26,261 bases of DNA from JALHNI01 sp031367405 (GTDB lineage Bacteria > Acidobacteriota > Terriglobia > Bryobacterales > Bryobacteraceae). The DNA lies in assembly GCA_031367405.1 (NCBI GenBank), contig JANLPT010000046.1, positions 1 through 26,261 on the forward strand, read 5' to 3'. Both the position numbers and the translations under genes were made by a program. The notes beneath the pieces were generated by a model. It ran no database searches. It was not told the DNA's origin and saw only the letters and a program-made list of their open reading frames with translations. Shown here one piece after another: positions 1 through 8,115 of the stretch (its first letter is position 1; the number at the start of each line of letters is the position of its first letter).

Positions 1-180
1 TTTAGCCGCTTGGTAGGATATTTAGGACGGAAGAGGTCGAGGGTGAATTACACATCTCAGGCAGGTCGCGAGGCTGCACCATGTAGCACCATGTATTCCG
101 AAAGCGTCATTGACTAACTTCATACGATCAATGATTTCCCCGGTCAATCTTGCGCCCATTTTCAAACGAGAACCGATCAA
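1..180. other. Gene-free left edge
   Basis: I see no gene here. All three reverse frames meet stop codons within the first 50 bases (reverse-strand stops at 2-4, 22-24 and 48-50), and the forward frames are interrupted repeatedly, so no gene enters across the left edge on the minus strand and none is supported on the plus strand. There is no tRNA-like cloverleaf and no strong hairpin. The only structure noticed is a perfect tandem duplication of ten bases at 76-95. The stretch lies downstream of the HigA-like gene, so it would contain the end of that transcript, but no terminator is evident. Confidence 0.6.
76..95. repeat. 10-bp perfect tandem duplication
   Basis: The unit GCACCATGTA occurs twice back to back (76-85 and 86-95). 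It is probably a slippage duplication in non-coding sequence; no function is apparent. Confidence 0.7.
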
Positions 181-489
181 CTAAGCGGTTTCGCGCCGGC
201 GGACCGTCTTCGCGATCTGCCCGCCTGCGACCCTGCGGGCCACGCGCAAATCGTACTCCAACTGAAGACTCAACCACGTCTCCGGCGTCACGCCGAAATA
301 GGTTCCCAAACGCAACGCCGAATCCGCAGTGATGGCGCGCGTACCGTGAACGATGGCATGGATCCGGTTGGGCGGAACATGCAGATCGCGCGATAGACGA
401 TTGATGCTGATGCTCAGCGGCTTCATAAAGTCCTCCATCAGAATCTCGCCCGGATGGATTGGATCGAGTTGTTTCGTTTTTTGGGCCAT
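181..489 (-). CDS. HigA-family antitoxin-like XRE regulator, no toxin gene beside it
   Basis: A 102-residue protein of the HigA/VapI type, a lambda-repressor-like helix-turn-helix DNA-binding antitoxin. Residues 11-16 give the family hallmark IHPGEIL, followed by the HTH (about 25-50, RLSRDLHVPPNRIHAIVHG) and the characteristic RAITADSALRLGTYFG (51-66). I chose the ATG at 489 because the family signature begins about ten residues later. An in-frame GTG at 540 would add 17 residues with no family resemblance. In known HigBA modules the antitoxin binds the HigB ribonuclease and autorepresses. Here the gene directly upstream is a methyltransferase and the 180 bp downstream hold no gene, so HigB is missing. 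It may be a solitary regulator or a remnant. The family call is firm, the role is not. Confidence 0.85.
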   Translation of the reverse strand: MAQKTKQLDPIHPGEILMEDFMKPLSISINRLSRDLHVPPNRIHAIVHGTRAITADSALRLGTYFGVTPETWLSLQLEYDLRVARRVAGGQIAKTVRRRETA

Positions 490-549
490 AGAAACGATCG
501 GATCAAGCACCAGTGTATGACGTAACAGGTATTCCGTCACAATGGACTT

Positions 550-1185
550 TCACTTCACCGCCAGCCAAGCCACAAATAGTCCATCCGGCGGCACATCTTC
601 CCAGTACGAAATAAATCGGCTCTCTACCTGCCCGCAATGCCGCCGCAGTAACTTCTCTAACTCGGCGCGATGGAACCACCGCTCCCAAGCCGGAGTCTTC
701 AACTTACCCCAATGCTCTGCATTCTTGTCGATAATGATGAGCCGCCCGCCCGGTGCGAGGACCCGGCACATTTCGGTCACCGCCGCTTCGATGTCCACCG
801 CATGCTCCAGACTCTCGGTCGCGTAGACACCGTCGAAAGAATCCGAAGCGAATGGTAAAGCGGTCATGCTGCCCGCGCAGGTGTGTAAGTCCATATCCAC
901 GCGCCGCAGCATCTCTAAAGCTAAGTCGAAACAAACGACAGTAGCCGCAGGATTGTGTTCTTTAAGCACGCGGGCAAAGCGGCCTTTACCAGCCCCCACA
1001 TCCAGCGCACATTGAACCACGCCCAGATGCGAAACGACCAGTTTGACGTGGTAAATACGCGGGTCAATTCTAGACGGGAAATGCTTTTCGTCGTGCGCAC
1101 CGGTCTCGAAGGACTGCCGGATTTCTTCGATGTTGGCGGGACAGGCCGGGAGGCCTGTCCTACGGAAGAAGCGGCGCCAGGACAT
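550..1185 (-). CDS. Class I SAM-dependent methyltransferase
   Basis: A 211-residue Rossmann-fold methyltransferase of the type-11 kind. SAM-binding motif I is at 62-68 (DVGAGKG), and the post-motif segment ends in a typical GGRLIIIDKN strand. The substrate cannot be read from sequence. The ATG at 1185 directly follows the TAA of the phosphofructokinase (1186-1188) with no base between, and GAAGG lies a few bases upstream, so translation is probably coupled. Oddly, residues about 9-16 are encoded by a perfect GC-rich inverted repeat (1139-1160) that looks like a mobile REP-type palindrome, so the first 20 residues may be a late addition. Conserved-looking sequence begins around residue 25. No alternative start codon is obvious between the palindrome and motif I. 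Confidence 0.85.
   Translation of the reverse strand: MSWRRFFRRTGLPACPANIEEIRQSFETGAHDEKHFPSRIDPRIYHVKLVVSHLGVVQCALDVGAGKGRFARVLKEHNPAATVVCFDLALEMLRRVDMDLHTCAGSMTALPFASDSFDGVYATESLEHAVDIEAAVTEMCRVLAPGGRLIIIDKNAEHWGKLKTPAWERWFHRAELEKLLRRHCGQVESRFISYWEDVPPDGLFVAWLAVK
1139..1160. repeat. REP-like palindrome within the start of a coding region
   Basis: Two perfect 9-bp arms, GGACAGGCC (1139-1147) and GGCCTGTCC (1152-1160), flank a 4-base loop GGGA. It would form a very stable hairpin near the 5' end of the methyltransferase mRNA. Its form resembles dispersed REP-type elements of high-GC bacteria; only one copy is in this window, so dispersal is inferred. Confidence 0.65.
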
Positions 1186-2373
1186 TTAGGCCTTCGTTAA
1201 AAAAATCGGCATGCCGATCTTATTCGCATAGTTCGGCCGGAAGCGCTCCACGTTATACATGGTCTCGACATCCACCTTACGCGGACCCAGCTTCGGATCA
1301 GGAATCGGCACCATGTCATAACAGCCGTGGAAAATGGCACTCATCAAACCGCTCTTGCCGGTCAGAATCGTATCGAACGCCATGTTACCGAACGTGGTGG
1401 CGACCATCTTATCGACAAAGTCCGGGTCGCCGGAACGTAAGTCGTAAGTAAGGTCGCTGACGATGGTTTCTTCTTTGAGGACCCGCTTCACTTCCTCCGC
1501 GATATCCTCACCTACATTGCCCTTCTTGCGATGGCCGTAGGCATCGGGTTCACCATAGTGCCGGACCTGATAGCCCTTCCATTCCGCGCCTTCGCTTAAA
1601 ACCACCAAGGCGTAATTGCTGGGGTTTTTCGCCTTGTCACGCTTCAAAACCTCGAGTAAGTGCGGCAGGTCGAAGCGATGCTCCGGAATGCAGCAACGCA
1701 CGGACGTCACGTAAGAGGTGTAGAGTGCGGTGTAGCCCGCGTCGCGGCCGAAGATGCGAAAGATGCCGATGCGTTCATGCGAGCCGACGGTGGTCCGCTG
1801 GCGCTCGATGGCATCGGTGGCGCGGCTAACCGCCGTCGAAAAACCGATGCAGTATTCCGTGTTGCGGACATCGTTGTCCATCGTTTTCGGAATCGCCACC
1901 ACTTTGAAACCGAGCGAGTCGAGCCGCGCGGCGTAGCTGAGCGTGTCATCGCCGCCGATGGCCACCAGATAGTCGAGCTTCAGCGTCTGCAGGTTCTCCA
2001 TCACGCGCTTCGACATGTCATAAGTGGTGTACTTCTGGCCGTCCTTCTCGCGCTCGGTAGCGGGAAAGTCATAACCCTCCAGGAAAGCCGGGACGGCCTT
2101 CATCTTGGACGGATTGGTGCGGCTGGAATGCAGAAATGTGCCGCCGGTGCGGTCAATGCTGCGGGTGTTATCGCGAGTCAACGGGAGAATATAGCGCGAC
2201 TTGCTGGCCGGATCCTCGAAGTTGACATGGGTCAAACCTTCCCAGCCGCGGCGCAGGCCGACCACTTCATAGTCCAGGTCACTGGCGCGATACGTCACGC
2301 CTTTAATGACGGAGTTCAGGCCGGGGACATCGCCCCCGCCGGTCAGGATCCCAATTCTCATTGTTTTTGACAT
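1186..2373 (-). CDS. Pyrophosphate-type 6-phosphofructokinase
   Basis: A 395-residue phosphofructokinase converting fructose 6-phosphate to fructose 1,6-bisphosphate in the cytoplasm. The N-terminal GILTGGGDVPGLN (8-20) is the phosphate-binding loop. GGDDT at 140-144 and PKTMDND at 162-168 are the donor-deciding motifs. In this family an Asp as the second acid of GGDD plus Lys in PKTxDND mark pyrophosphate-dependent enzymes, whereas ATP users have GGDGS and PGTxDND. The GRDAG segment at 209-213 is the substrate-binding region. I chose the ATG at 2373; a start at 2361 is also possible, and the open frame reaches 2499 but that extension resembles nothing. About 140 bp separate it from the membrane-protein gene upstream, so it may have its own promoter. 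It is followed without a gap by a methyltransferase gene. Confidence 0.93.
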   Translation of the reverse strand: MSKTMRIGILTGGGDVPGLNSVIKGVTYRASDLDYEVVGLRRGWEGLTHVNFEDPASKSRYILPLTRDNTRSIDRTGGTFLHSSRTNPSKMKAVPAFLEGYDFPATEREKDGQKYTTYDMSKRVMENLQTLKLDYLVAIGGDDTLSYAARLDSLGFKVVAIPKTMDNDVRNTEYCIGFSTAVSRATDAIERQRTTVGSHERIGIFRIFGRDAGYTALYTSYVTSVRCCIPEHRFDLPHLLEVLKRDKAKNPSNYALVVLSEGAEWKGYQVRHYGEPDAYGHRKKGNVGEDIAEEVKRVLKEETIVSDLTYDLRSGDPDFVDKMVATTFGNMAFDTILTGKSGLMSAIFHGCYDMVPIPDPKLGPRKVDVETMYNVERFRPNYANKIGMPIFLTKA

Positions 2374-2514
2374 CGGTAGCTTATAGTTTAGCCATTCGCG
2401 GCCCCGGACGGCGCGAAAAACAACCGCCGTTCGAGGCCAAAAGCGGTCATTTCGCCGAGGCGCACCGTTGACCGGTACACGATCCTGAGGAACGACCAAT
2501 CGCAGGTGAATACC

Positions 2515-4557
2515 TCAGCCCGGCTTTGATCCGCAGGTTTTTACCGCTTTTCGCTCAGACCCGATTGCAATCCCGTGGGGAGACACGATGGGCCAGCGCA
2601 GCCAGGCGAAAGCGCCTAACCAGACCAAGCCGCTCAAGGCCGCCATTAGGTATGGCTCCACCGTACTGCGGTAGCTCATGACGATTTTCGCATTCCGCGC
2701 GGGACTCGCCCGCAGCATCATGAAACCCAGATTGTCCTTAAGGATTTCAATTTCGCGGTCGCCCTGCACGGCGTGCCAGCCGTCATCGTGGCTCATCGCG
2801 ACGGCGACCAAAGTATGGGGTTCGATGGGTCCGGTGATACGGAACTGCCCTCCGGTCCAAGCGGTAGAAAGTTTGGGAAAGGCATCCATGGCCGCCACGT
2901 AGCGGGCGAGCAGCGGCAACTTCGATTCGCGGGGCCATTCCAATCGATCCTCCCAAAGCACCAGGTGAGCGAGTGAGTGGAAGGGAACGCGATAAATGGA
3001 GTCGTCCTCTTCCCGATGCACCAACTCCAGGATGCCCTCGAATTTCAGCGGGTTCGTAAAGTCGCGGTAATGCTCGCGCGACTCCGCGCCGTGCACCACG
3101 ATGTACTCAACGCCCATGGTGCGAAGCGCGAGTATTGCGTCGGCAGCTTCCTGGCCCGGCAGGCTATTGAGGCCGGTGCGGACCTGATACGCGAGGGCGA
3201 TCGGCATGCGGTTGCGGAGCCCGGATTCAAAGGCACCACCCACCTGTGGAATATCGAACCAGGCATTCAAGCGGAATCGCAAGCCCCCAGAAGCGTAAAC
3301 ACGCCCTTGGGGATTGAGGCTGGCGAGCTTCGCGGCCAGCCGGTATTCAATGGTCCGCTCACGCGGTATCGGATCGCGCCGCCCAAAGCCTTGAGTAAGA
3401 TAACGGCCCGTGTCCGGCCGAACCGCTTGAATCAGGAAGAATAACGGAATCACCGTGCAAAACACGGCTACGGGGCGAGGCCGCCGCAACGCCAAACGAA
3501 AGTACTCGAAGATCAGAATCAGGAAGAAAAGTTCGAACTCCAGGGCATAGCGGCGCGATTCAGGCAAAGTGTTGATTCCGCGTTGATAAAACCACAGCAC
3601 CACCCAACCGAAGCCAAATGTGTTGAGTGCCACAAAGCAGGTGAAGAGCTCGTCACGCCAAAAGTACTGGAAAGCGACGCGGACGACGAGCAACCCAACA
3701 GCCAGTCCGCACAGCAGTAATTGCTGCTGACCTTGTAAGTGGTAGTTAAAAGCATCGGCCGGCCAGTTGAAGGCAATGGTGCGAATGAACGTGGGACTCA
3801 ACCAGAAACAGGCGAGCCCGTAGGCGAGCAGACCAGCGAGCGCCAGGCGCTCGAGGCGAAAGCCAGGCAACTGGAGTACCGTAAGTGCCAGGGTGACCGC
3901 GCAGAAAGCAAGGGCGAGAGCGGCGATCCAGTTTGTCAGAGCGATGACCGCCAATAGCGAGGCGGCCAAGAGTAACCGCCCGTACTTCGGATTGGTGCCC
4001 GTCTCCCAGAGGGCGATGAGGGCCAGCGGTAGTAACGTCAGCCCGGCGTTGTGCGGACCCTCACCGTATTTAACCAACACTAACAACCGCCAGGGTAGTT
4101 GGATGTTACCGCGATCACGATCAATCGCCGACACCATACCGTAAAGCGGCGAGAAAAGCGTGTAACCCAACGCCGCGGCGAAGGCCCACCAGCGTTGACG
4201 AGTGAAATAGACGATGAACAGGAACGCGGTGGACGGCCCGAGACAGGCGAACGCCGCAGCGAGCAACCGGTAAAGGTAAGTTGGCTCAATTGGCAGTAAG
4301 TGCGCGGCCGTAGCCGCCAAATACTGCAAACCAGGCAAGTAGATGAACTGCGAAGGCAGGCCACAATACTGCAGTGAGTTCCAGCCCCACGGGTTAGGAT
4401 GCAGATAAAAGAAACGGGACATCGACGCGTAGCCTAACTCGATGGAGTCGCGATAGGGCATGGCACCGGCCCGAAAGAGCGGTAGGTTGAGGGCGGCGTT
4501 CAACACGAAGATGGCACAGGCGATGAAGAGATTTACCCGCGAGAACGCTTGTTTCAT
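2515..4557 (-). CDS. Polytopic GT-C-like membrane protein (paralogue 2)
   Basis: A 680-residue protein with an N-terminal membrane segment (about 8-28), then many hydrophobic helices to about residue 385, a soluble, probably extracytoplasmic C-terminal region (about 395-635) and a last membrane helix near 645-665. This is the layout of GT-C-type glycosyltransferases and of PTPS-related bacterial membrane proteins. Acidic residues D37 and E40 sit in the first loop, where GT-C enzymes place their catalytic acid. It shares YGEGPH (164-169) and an NAWFD-P motif in the C-terminal region with the next gene, so the two arose by duplication. Its ATG overlaps the upstream stop by 4 bp (4554-4557), showing co-translation. 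A role in adding sugars to a lipid-linked or surface glycan is inference from fold and neighbours; the exact reaction is unknown. Confidence 0.75.
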   Translation of the reverse strand: MKQAFSRVNLFIACAIFVLNAALNLPLFRAGAMPYRDSIELGYASMSRFFYLHPNPWGWNSLQYCGLPSQFIYLPGLQYLAATAAHLLPIEPTYLYRLLAAAFACLGPSTAFLFIVYFTRQRWWAFAAALGYTLFSPLYGMVSAIDRDRGNIQLPWRLLVLVKYGEGPHNAGLTLLPLALIALWETGTNPKYGRLLLAASLLAVIALTNWIAALALAFCAVTLALTVLQLPGFRLERLALAGLLAYGLACFWLSPTFIRTIAFNWPADAFNYHLQGQQQLLLCGLAVGLLVVRVAFQYFWRDELFTCFVALNTFGFGWVVLWFYQRGINTLPESRRYALEFELFFLILIFEYFRLALRRPRPVAVFCTVIPLFFLIQAVRPDTGRYLTQGFGRRDPIPRERTIEYRLAAKLASLNPQGRVYASGGLRFRLNAWFDIPQVGGAFESGLRNRMPIALAYQVRTGLNSLPGQEAADAILALRTMGVEYIVVHGAESREHYRDFTNPLKFEGILELVHREEDDSIYRVPFHSLAHLVLWEDRLEWPRESKLPLLARYVAAMDAFPKLSTAWTGGQFRITGPIEPHTLVAVAMSHDDGWHAVQGDREIEILKDNLGFMMLRASPARNAKIVMSYRSTVEPYLMAALSGLVWLGAFAWLRWPIVSPHGIAIGSERKAVKTCGSKPG

Positions 4558-6554
4558 CCCCGCTTCCGATTGCCTAGATAGAAAAGACCAGCCACGGCGA
4601 AGAGGGAAAGCCCGGTGAGCGCCCGCCCGGCGATGTTTTGCTTGGGTAATTCAAAAACGACGCGCACGTCAACGTCGCCCGGGGGTACCAGTAAGTGCAT
4701 CTGGCCGAGGGCATCGGAGCGAATGAGAACCGGCTGGCCATTCCGATAAGCGTGAAAGGCCGGGTCATAAGTGACCATGGCGGCCAGCGATTGCCCAGCA
4801 GCCACGCGAGCGCGCAGCCGGAAGGCATCGGTGCCTTCCCACGTGACGGAGGCCGGTACATCGGGGCCTTTCTCCATCGCGTCGGCATAGGCCGCGACGA
4901 TATCCTGATTCTCATCGCCGCCGAGCGCCGGAATGCTAGCAAGTTGCTTTGTATCGACCACCCGAGCCAACGAAGAAAATCGACGGGGAACCTGATAAAT
5001 CAAGTTCCCTTCCCCGTCGTCATAAATCTGGGTGAGGACCTTCGCGTACTTACGCGGATGGGGAATATCTTTATAGATCTCCTGCGACTTAGCTTCGTGC
5101 GCGACGAGAAAATCAGTACCGAAGGCCTGCATCCATTGCAGCGAATTGGCGACGTTGTCTTCGGTCATCACGCGGACGAAGCCCAGGTTAATGCGTTGAT
5201 TGATCAGCCCCTGCTCAGACCCTCCGCCCATGTGCGGCAAGTCAAACCAGGCGTTGTACCAGAATCGCAGCGAGCCGGTCACCACGGAACGCGATTGCGG
5301 ATGATTCAGCCACATCCATTCGGAGAGTTTATATTCGATCCGGTCCTGGTAGTTGGCGTAAGTGCGGATCGGCGCGTAGGCCCGGGCCAGATACTGTTTG
5401 GCGGGGAAGAAGCAGGCGAGTACCAACCCGGCGGCTAAGACTCGCGCGTAGACGGTACCGCGGAATCTTGAGGGCCCGGTGGTGGAGCGCGTGCAAAGCA
5501 ATCGGGCTCCTTCGGCACCCAGCAGGATAAAGGCCATGTCAAACTCCGGTACCATCCGGGCCGGTTCGCCAATCACACGGAAGTTATAGAAGAAATGGCC
5601 GAGAACACTCAGTGAGAAGAAGAGGAAGGTTCCCCAGATCAGCGTCGCGTAGACGCGGTCTCGACGGCCCCGGGCAAACCGGTCGCTGGCAAGGAGGTAA
5701 GCCATCCAAACGACCAGTGTAGCCCATACGGAGCGAGCGTTGCCGGGCTCGGCAACCAGTTTCAAGTTGTTCAGTGTTACCTGGATGTAAGAGGGTGTGA
5801 GCCAGAAAGCAGTGAGCCCATAGGCCAGGGCAACAATGGCCACGGCCCGCGGCAGCATCCAGCGGTCTAGGTGGGTAATCCACACGCTCCACATCAGAAT
5901 CGGGAACCAGATGGCTAGCGAAGTGGCACCGTAGAAGTTGTTCGATACCACGAAGGCGCAGAGCAATCCGGCCGTGGCTAAAGCGATGGGGCGCCAGGCA
6001 GTAAGTGCGCGAAAGCACGCCGCCATAGCGAAGGGCAAAATGGCCAAAGCCGTCATATGCGGACCTTCGCCGTAGCGCAACAGTACGCCGAGCCGCTGGG
6101 GGGTGAGATTGTAAGAGTCAATTCGCAGATCGGGAAGAAAGAGGAAACACGGACTAATTACGGCGCACGCGATCGCCGCCAGCCAACCGGAGCGCCGGCG
6201 TCCGCCAATCACCGCCGCAAAAATGTAAACACCCACGATACCGAGACAATAGAAAAATGCGGTGTAGATATGATAAGCCCGCGCCTCGCTCATACGCGGA
6301 TAGTACTTAGCTATCGCTGCGGTGCCATAGCGAAGGGCGGGGGGATAAACAAAGTCGAAGCGCGTTCCCCCGTACCACAGCGGTTGCCACTGCGGATGCG
6401 GCCAATGCTGCTTGAGGAAACGCGCATCCGCAATAAAAGTACTCTCGATGGAGGCCCAATTGTCGACGTACTTCACTTTGAAGAGCGGCCAGATCAAAAT
6501 GGCTGCCACGACGAAGATGAGTAAGGAATCGAGGAGAAGAGTTTTTCTATTCAA
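4554..6554 (-). CDS. Polytopic GT-C-like membrane protein (paralogue 1)
   Basis: A 666-residue multi-pass membrane protein. The N-terminal helix (about 7-25) leads into a loop with E37 and D43, then WYGGTRFDFVYPP (60-72), a pattern typical of PTPS-related/GT-C-like proteins. YGEGPH lies at 161-166. A soluble C-terminal portion (about 400-630) contains a YNAWFDLPHMGG segment matching the paralogue, and a final helix ends in a basic tail (NRKRG). The gene starts 12 bp after the glycosyltransferase stop and overlaps the next gene by 4 bp. Sequence identity to the neighbour is low outside the motifs, which suggests an old duplication and possibly two different sugar or acceptor specificities. No enzyme activity can be assigned from sequence alone. 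Confidence 0.75.
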   Translation of the reverse strand: MNRKTLLLDSLLIFVVAAILIWPLFKVKYVDNWASIESTFIADARFLKQHWPHPQWQPLWYGGTRFDFVYPPALRYGTAAIAKYYPRMSEARAYHIYTAFFYCLGIVGVYIFAAVIGGRRRSGWLAAIACAVISPCFLFLPDLRIDSYNLTPQRLGVLLRYGEGPHMTALAILPFAMAACFRALTAWRPIALATAGLLCAFVVSNNFYGATSLAIWFPILMWSVWITHLDRWMLPRAVAIVALAYGLTAFWLTPSYIQVTLNNLKLVAEPGNARSVWATLVVWMAYLLASDRFARGRRDRVYATLIWGTFLFFSLSVLGHFFYNFRVIGEPARMVPEFDMAFILLGAEGARLLCTRSTTGPSRFRGTVYARVLAAGLVLACFFPAKQYLARAYAPIRTYANYQDRIEYKLSEWMWLNHPQSRSVVTGSLRFWYNAWFDLPHMGGGSEQGLINQRINLGFVRVMTEDNVANSLQWMQAFGTDFLVAHEAKSQEIYKDIPHPRKYAKVLTQIYDDGEGNLIYQVPRRFSSLARVVDTKQLASIPALGGDENQDIVAAYADAMEKGPDVPASVTWEGTDAFRLRARVAAGQSLAAMVTYDPAFHAYRNGQPVLIRSDALGQMHLLVPPGDVDVRVVFELPKQNIAGRALTGLSLFAVAGLFYLGNRKRG

Positions 6555-6566
6555 GGCTAATTCGCA

Positions 6567-7355
6567 TTAACTCTTACCGGCGGCCGTAGCCGTGCTGCGG
6601 TACCGGCGCTCCAGGCTCTCAAACTGTAAGTGCCGCCGTAACCCGGTACGATGCAGCATGTAACGCGCCAGCAAAGTGAGGATCGATAAACCGTAGATTG
6701 ACGATTGGATAAATGACGCCGACGAGGCCTGCGCGAAGTAGCGCGTTGGCACCGGCACCTCAGTAATGCGCATCCGGATCTCCACAATCTGCGCCATGAT
6801 TTCCTGATCGAAGATAAAGGCGTCGGAATTCATCTCGACATTCACCTGCTCCAGAACTTCGCGGCGAAAGGCGCGATAGCCGGTATGATACTCGCTCAGA
6901 TGCAGGCCAAAGACTTTATTCTCCAGCTCCGTCAGAAAACGGTTCGCGATATATTTCCACCACGGCATGCCCTGCGCCATGGGGCTCAGACCCATGAGTC
7001 TGGAGCCGAGCACGACGTCGGCTTGGCCATCGACGATCGGTTGAATGATTTGCGGCAACAACGTCGGGTCATATTGGTAGTCCGGGTGGACCATCACGAT
7101 AATGTCCGCCCCGGCCTTCAAGGCCTCCCGGTAACATGTCTTTTGATTGGCTCCGTAGCCGTAGTTACGATGGTGGACGAAGACTTCCAGTCCTAAATCA
7201 TGCGCAATGCGAGCGGTTTCATCCTTACTTCCATCGTCGACCAGAATGACGAGATCGACGCTATCATGCGGCAGGTCGGCGTAAGTCATGTGCAACGTTT
7301 TGGCGGCATTGTAGGCCGGCATCACCACGACGACTTTGGGTTTCGCCAGACTCAC
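6567..7355 (-). CDS. Family-2 glycosyltransferase (polyprenyl-phosphate-sugar synthase-like)
   Basis: A 262-residue GT-A fold transferase. The N-terminal VVVVMPAYNAAKTL (8-21) binds the nucleotide, VDDGS (39-43) is the first acidic motif, and HPDYQYD (90-96) carries the metal-binding acids. The YHTGYRAFRREVLE segment is typical of dolichyl/undecaprenyl-phosphate mannosyl- or glucosyltransferases. Such enzymes make the polyprenyl-phosphate sugar that GT-C enzymes use, which fits the two GT-C-like genes directly downstream. I chose the GTG at 7355. It overlaps the TGA of the upstream methyltransferase as GTGA and has GGAGG (7363-7367) at proper distance. A frame upstream to an ATG at 7412 has no family similarity. 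The C-terminal 35 residues contain a hydrophobic stretch that may sit on the membrane. Confidence 0.88.
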   Translation of the reverse strand: MSLAKPKVVVVMPAYNAAKTLHMTYADLPHDSVDLVILVDDGSKDETARIAHDLGLEVFVHHRNYGYGANQKTCYREALKAGADIIVMVHPDYQYDPTLLPQIIQPIVDGQADVVLGSRLMGLSPMAQGMPWWKYIANRFLTELENKVFGLHLSEYHTGYRAFRREVLEQVNVEMNSDAFIFDQEIMAQIVEIRMRITEVPVPTRYFAQASSASFIQSSIYGLSILTLLARYMLHRTGLRRHLQFESLERRYRSTATAAGKS

Positions 7356-8074
7356 GACAGAGCCTCCGGCCGGGCAACCACAATAAATTGATACGCAAAT
7401 AGCGTCTTCCACACGCGGGCCAAACTATACGAGATCCGCTCCAGCAAATTGACAATCCAACTGCCGTCGAGCGCAGGCAGAGCCAGCCCCACGGGCGTGC
7501 CCGCCGGCTCTACGCTTTCGACGCGAAAGCCACCGGACCGCAACAGATCCACCCAGCCCTGCCACATGTAGAAATGCACGTGGGTGCGATCGAACAGCCC
7601 TTTGTCGTCCTGCGGAAAGCGCCCCAGCAGCACATTCAGCCGAAAGTACAAATGGCCGCTGTTGGGCAGCGAAGCAACGAGGCGGCCATCGGGCTCAAGC
7701 ACGGCCCAAGCTTCGCGAAGCAGTTGGGCGGGGTCGCGCAAATGCTCAAGAATGTCGGCGCAGACGACATAGTGAAAGCACTCTTCGAATCGAGGTAAGC
7801 CTTGTTCGAGGTCAGCTTCGACCAATTTAACCGCCACGGGAAAATGGCCGCCGGCACCGCCCGGTCGCTCCAGCCCCACTACCCGGTATCCGCGGGCGGC
7901 GAAGATGGCCGACAAGTAACCACCCGCGCAGCCAACATCAAGAATTCGGCGGCCTGCACCCTGCGGTGGCAAGGCGTTCACCAAGAGGGAATGGCTGCTG
8001 AAAGCGCTCGCCTTAAAGGCGTACGCAGCCTTTCCCGCGGACGGTCCTGATGACTCGCTTCTTTCAGACAGCAT
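7352..8074 (-). CDS. Class I SAM-dependent methyltransferase
   Basis: A 240-residue methyltransferase with motif I DVGCAGG (46-52), an acidic residue ending beta-2 (E69) and CADILEHLRDP (105-115) as the motif IV region, characteristic of UbiE/type-11 small-molecule or sugar methyltransferases. It is the first gene of the leftward module and its stop overlaps the glycosyltransferase start. Together with that gene and the two membrane proteins it suggests modification of a surface glycan or lipid-linked sugar. A good -35/-10 pair lies just upstream and would put the transcript start at or next to the ATG, so the mRNA may be leaderless; no Shine-Dalgarno sequence is visible. The substrate is unknown. 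Confidence 0.85.
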   Translation of the reverse strand: MLSERSESSGPSAGKAAYAFKASAFSSHSLLVNALPPQGAGRRILDVGCAGGYLSAIFAARGYRVVGLERPGGAGGHFPVAVKLVEADLEQGLPRFEECFHYVVCADILEHLRDPAQLLREAWAVLEPDGRLVASLPNSGHLYFRLNVLLGRFPQDDKGLFDRTHVHFYMWQGWVDLLRSGGFRVESVEPAGTPVGLALPALDGSWIVNLLERISYSLARVWKTLFAYQFIVVARPEALS

Positions 8075-8081
8075 TGACGCG

Positions 8082-8111
8082 ATTATGGCAGATTCTTACT
8101 AAGTGCCACAA
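8082..8111 (-). promoter_or_regulatory. Predicted sigma70-type promoter of the glycan module
   Basis: On the minus strand, TTGTGG (8106-8111) and CATAAT (8082-8087) are separated by 18 bp. The predicted start falls at about 8075, next to the ATG at 8074, so the transcript would be leaderless or nearly so. The promoter fills most of the 41-bp gap after the ceramidase-like gene. Confidence 0.45.
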
Positions 8112-8115
8112 CCGG

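Noticed and set aside
1660..2370. 236-codon open frame on the plus strand
   Set aside because: It is antisense to the phosphofructokinase, has low-complexity Ala/Arg/His composition and no recognisable motif; a GC-rich shadow frame.
2374..2499. N-terminal extension of the phosphofructokinase to an ATG at 2499
   Set aside because: The added 42 residues resemble no phosphofructokinase and the family N-terminus starts directly after the ATG at 2373.
4695..5438. 247-codon open frame on the plus strand
   Set aside because: Antisense to the membrane protein; composition is that of a complement frame.
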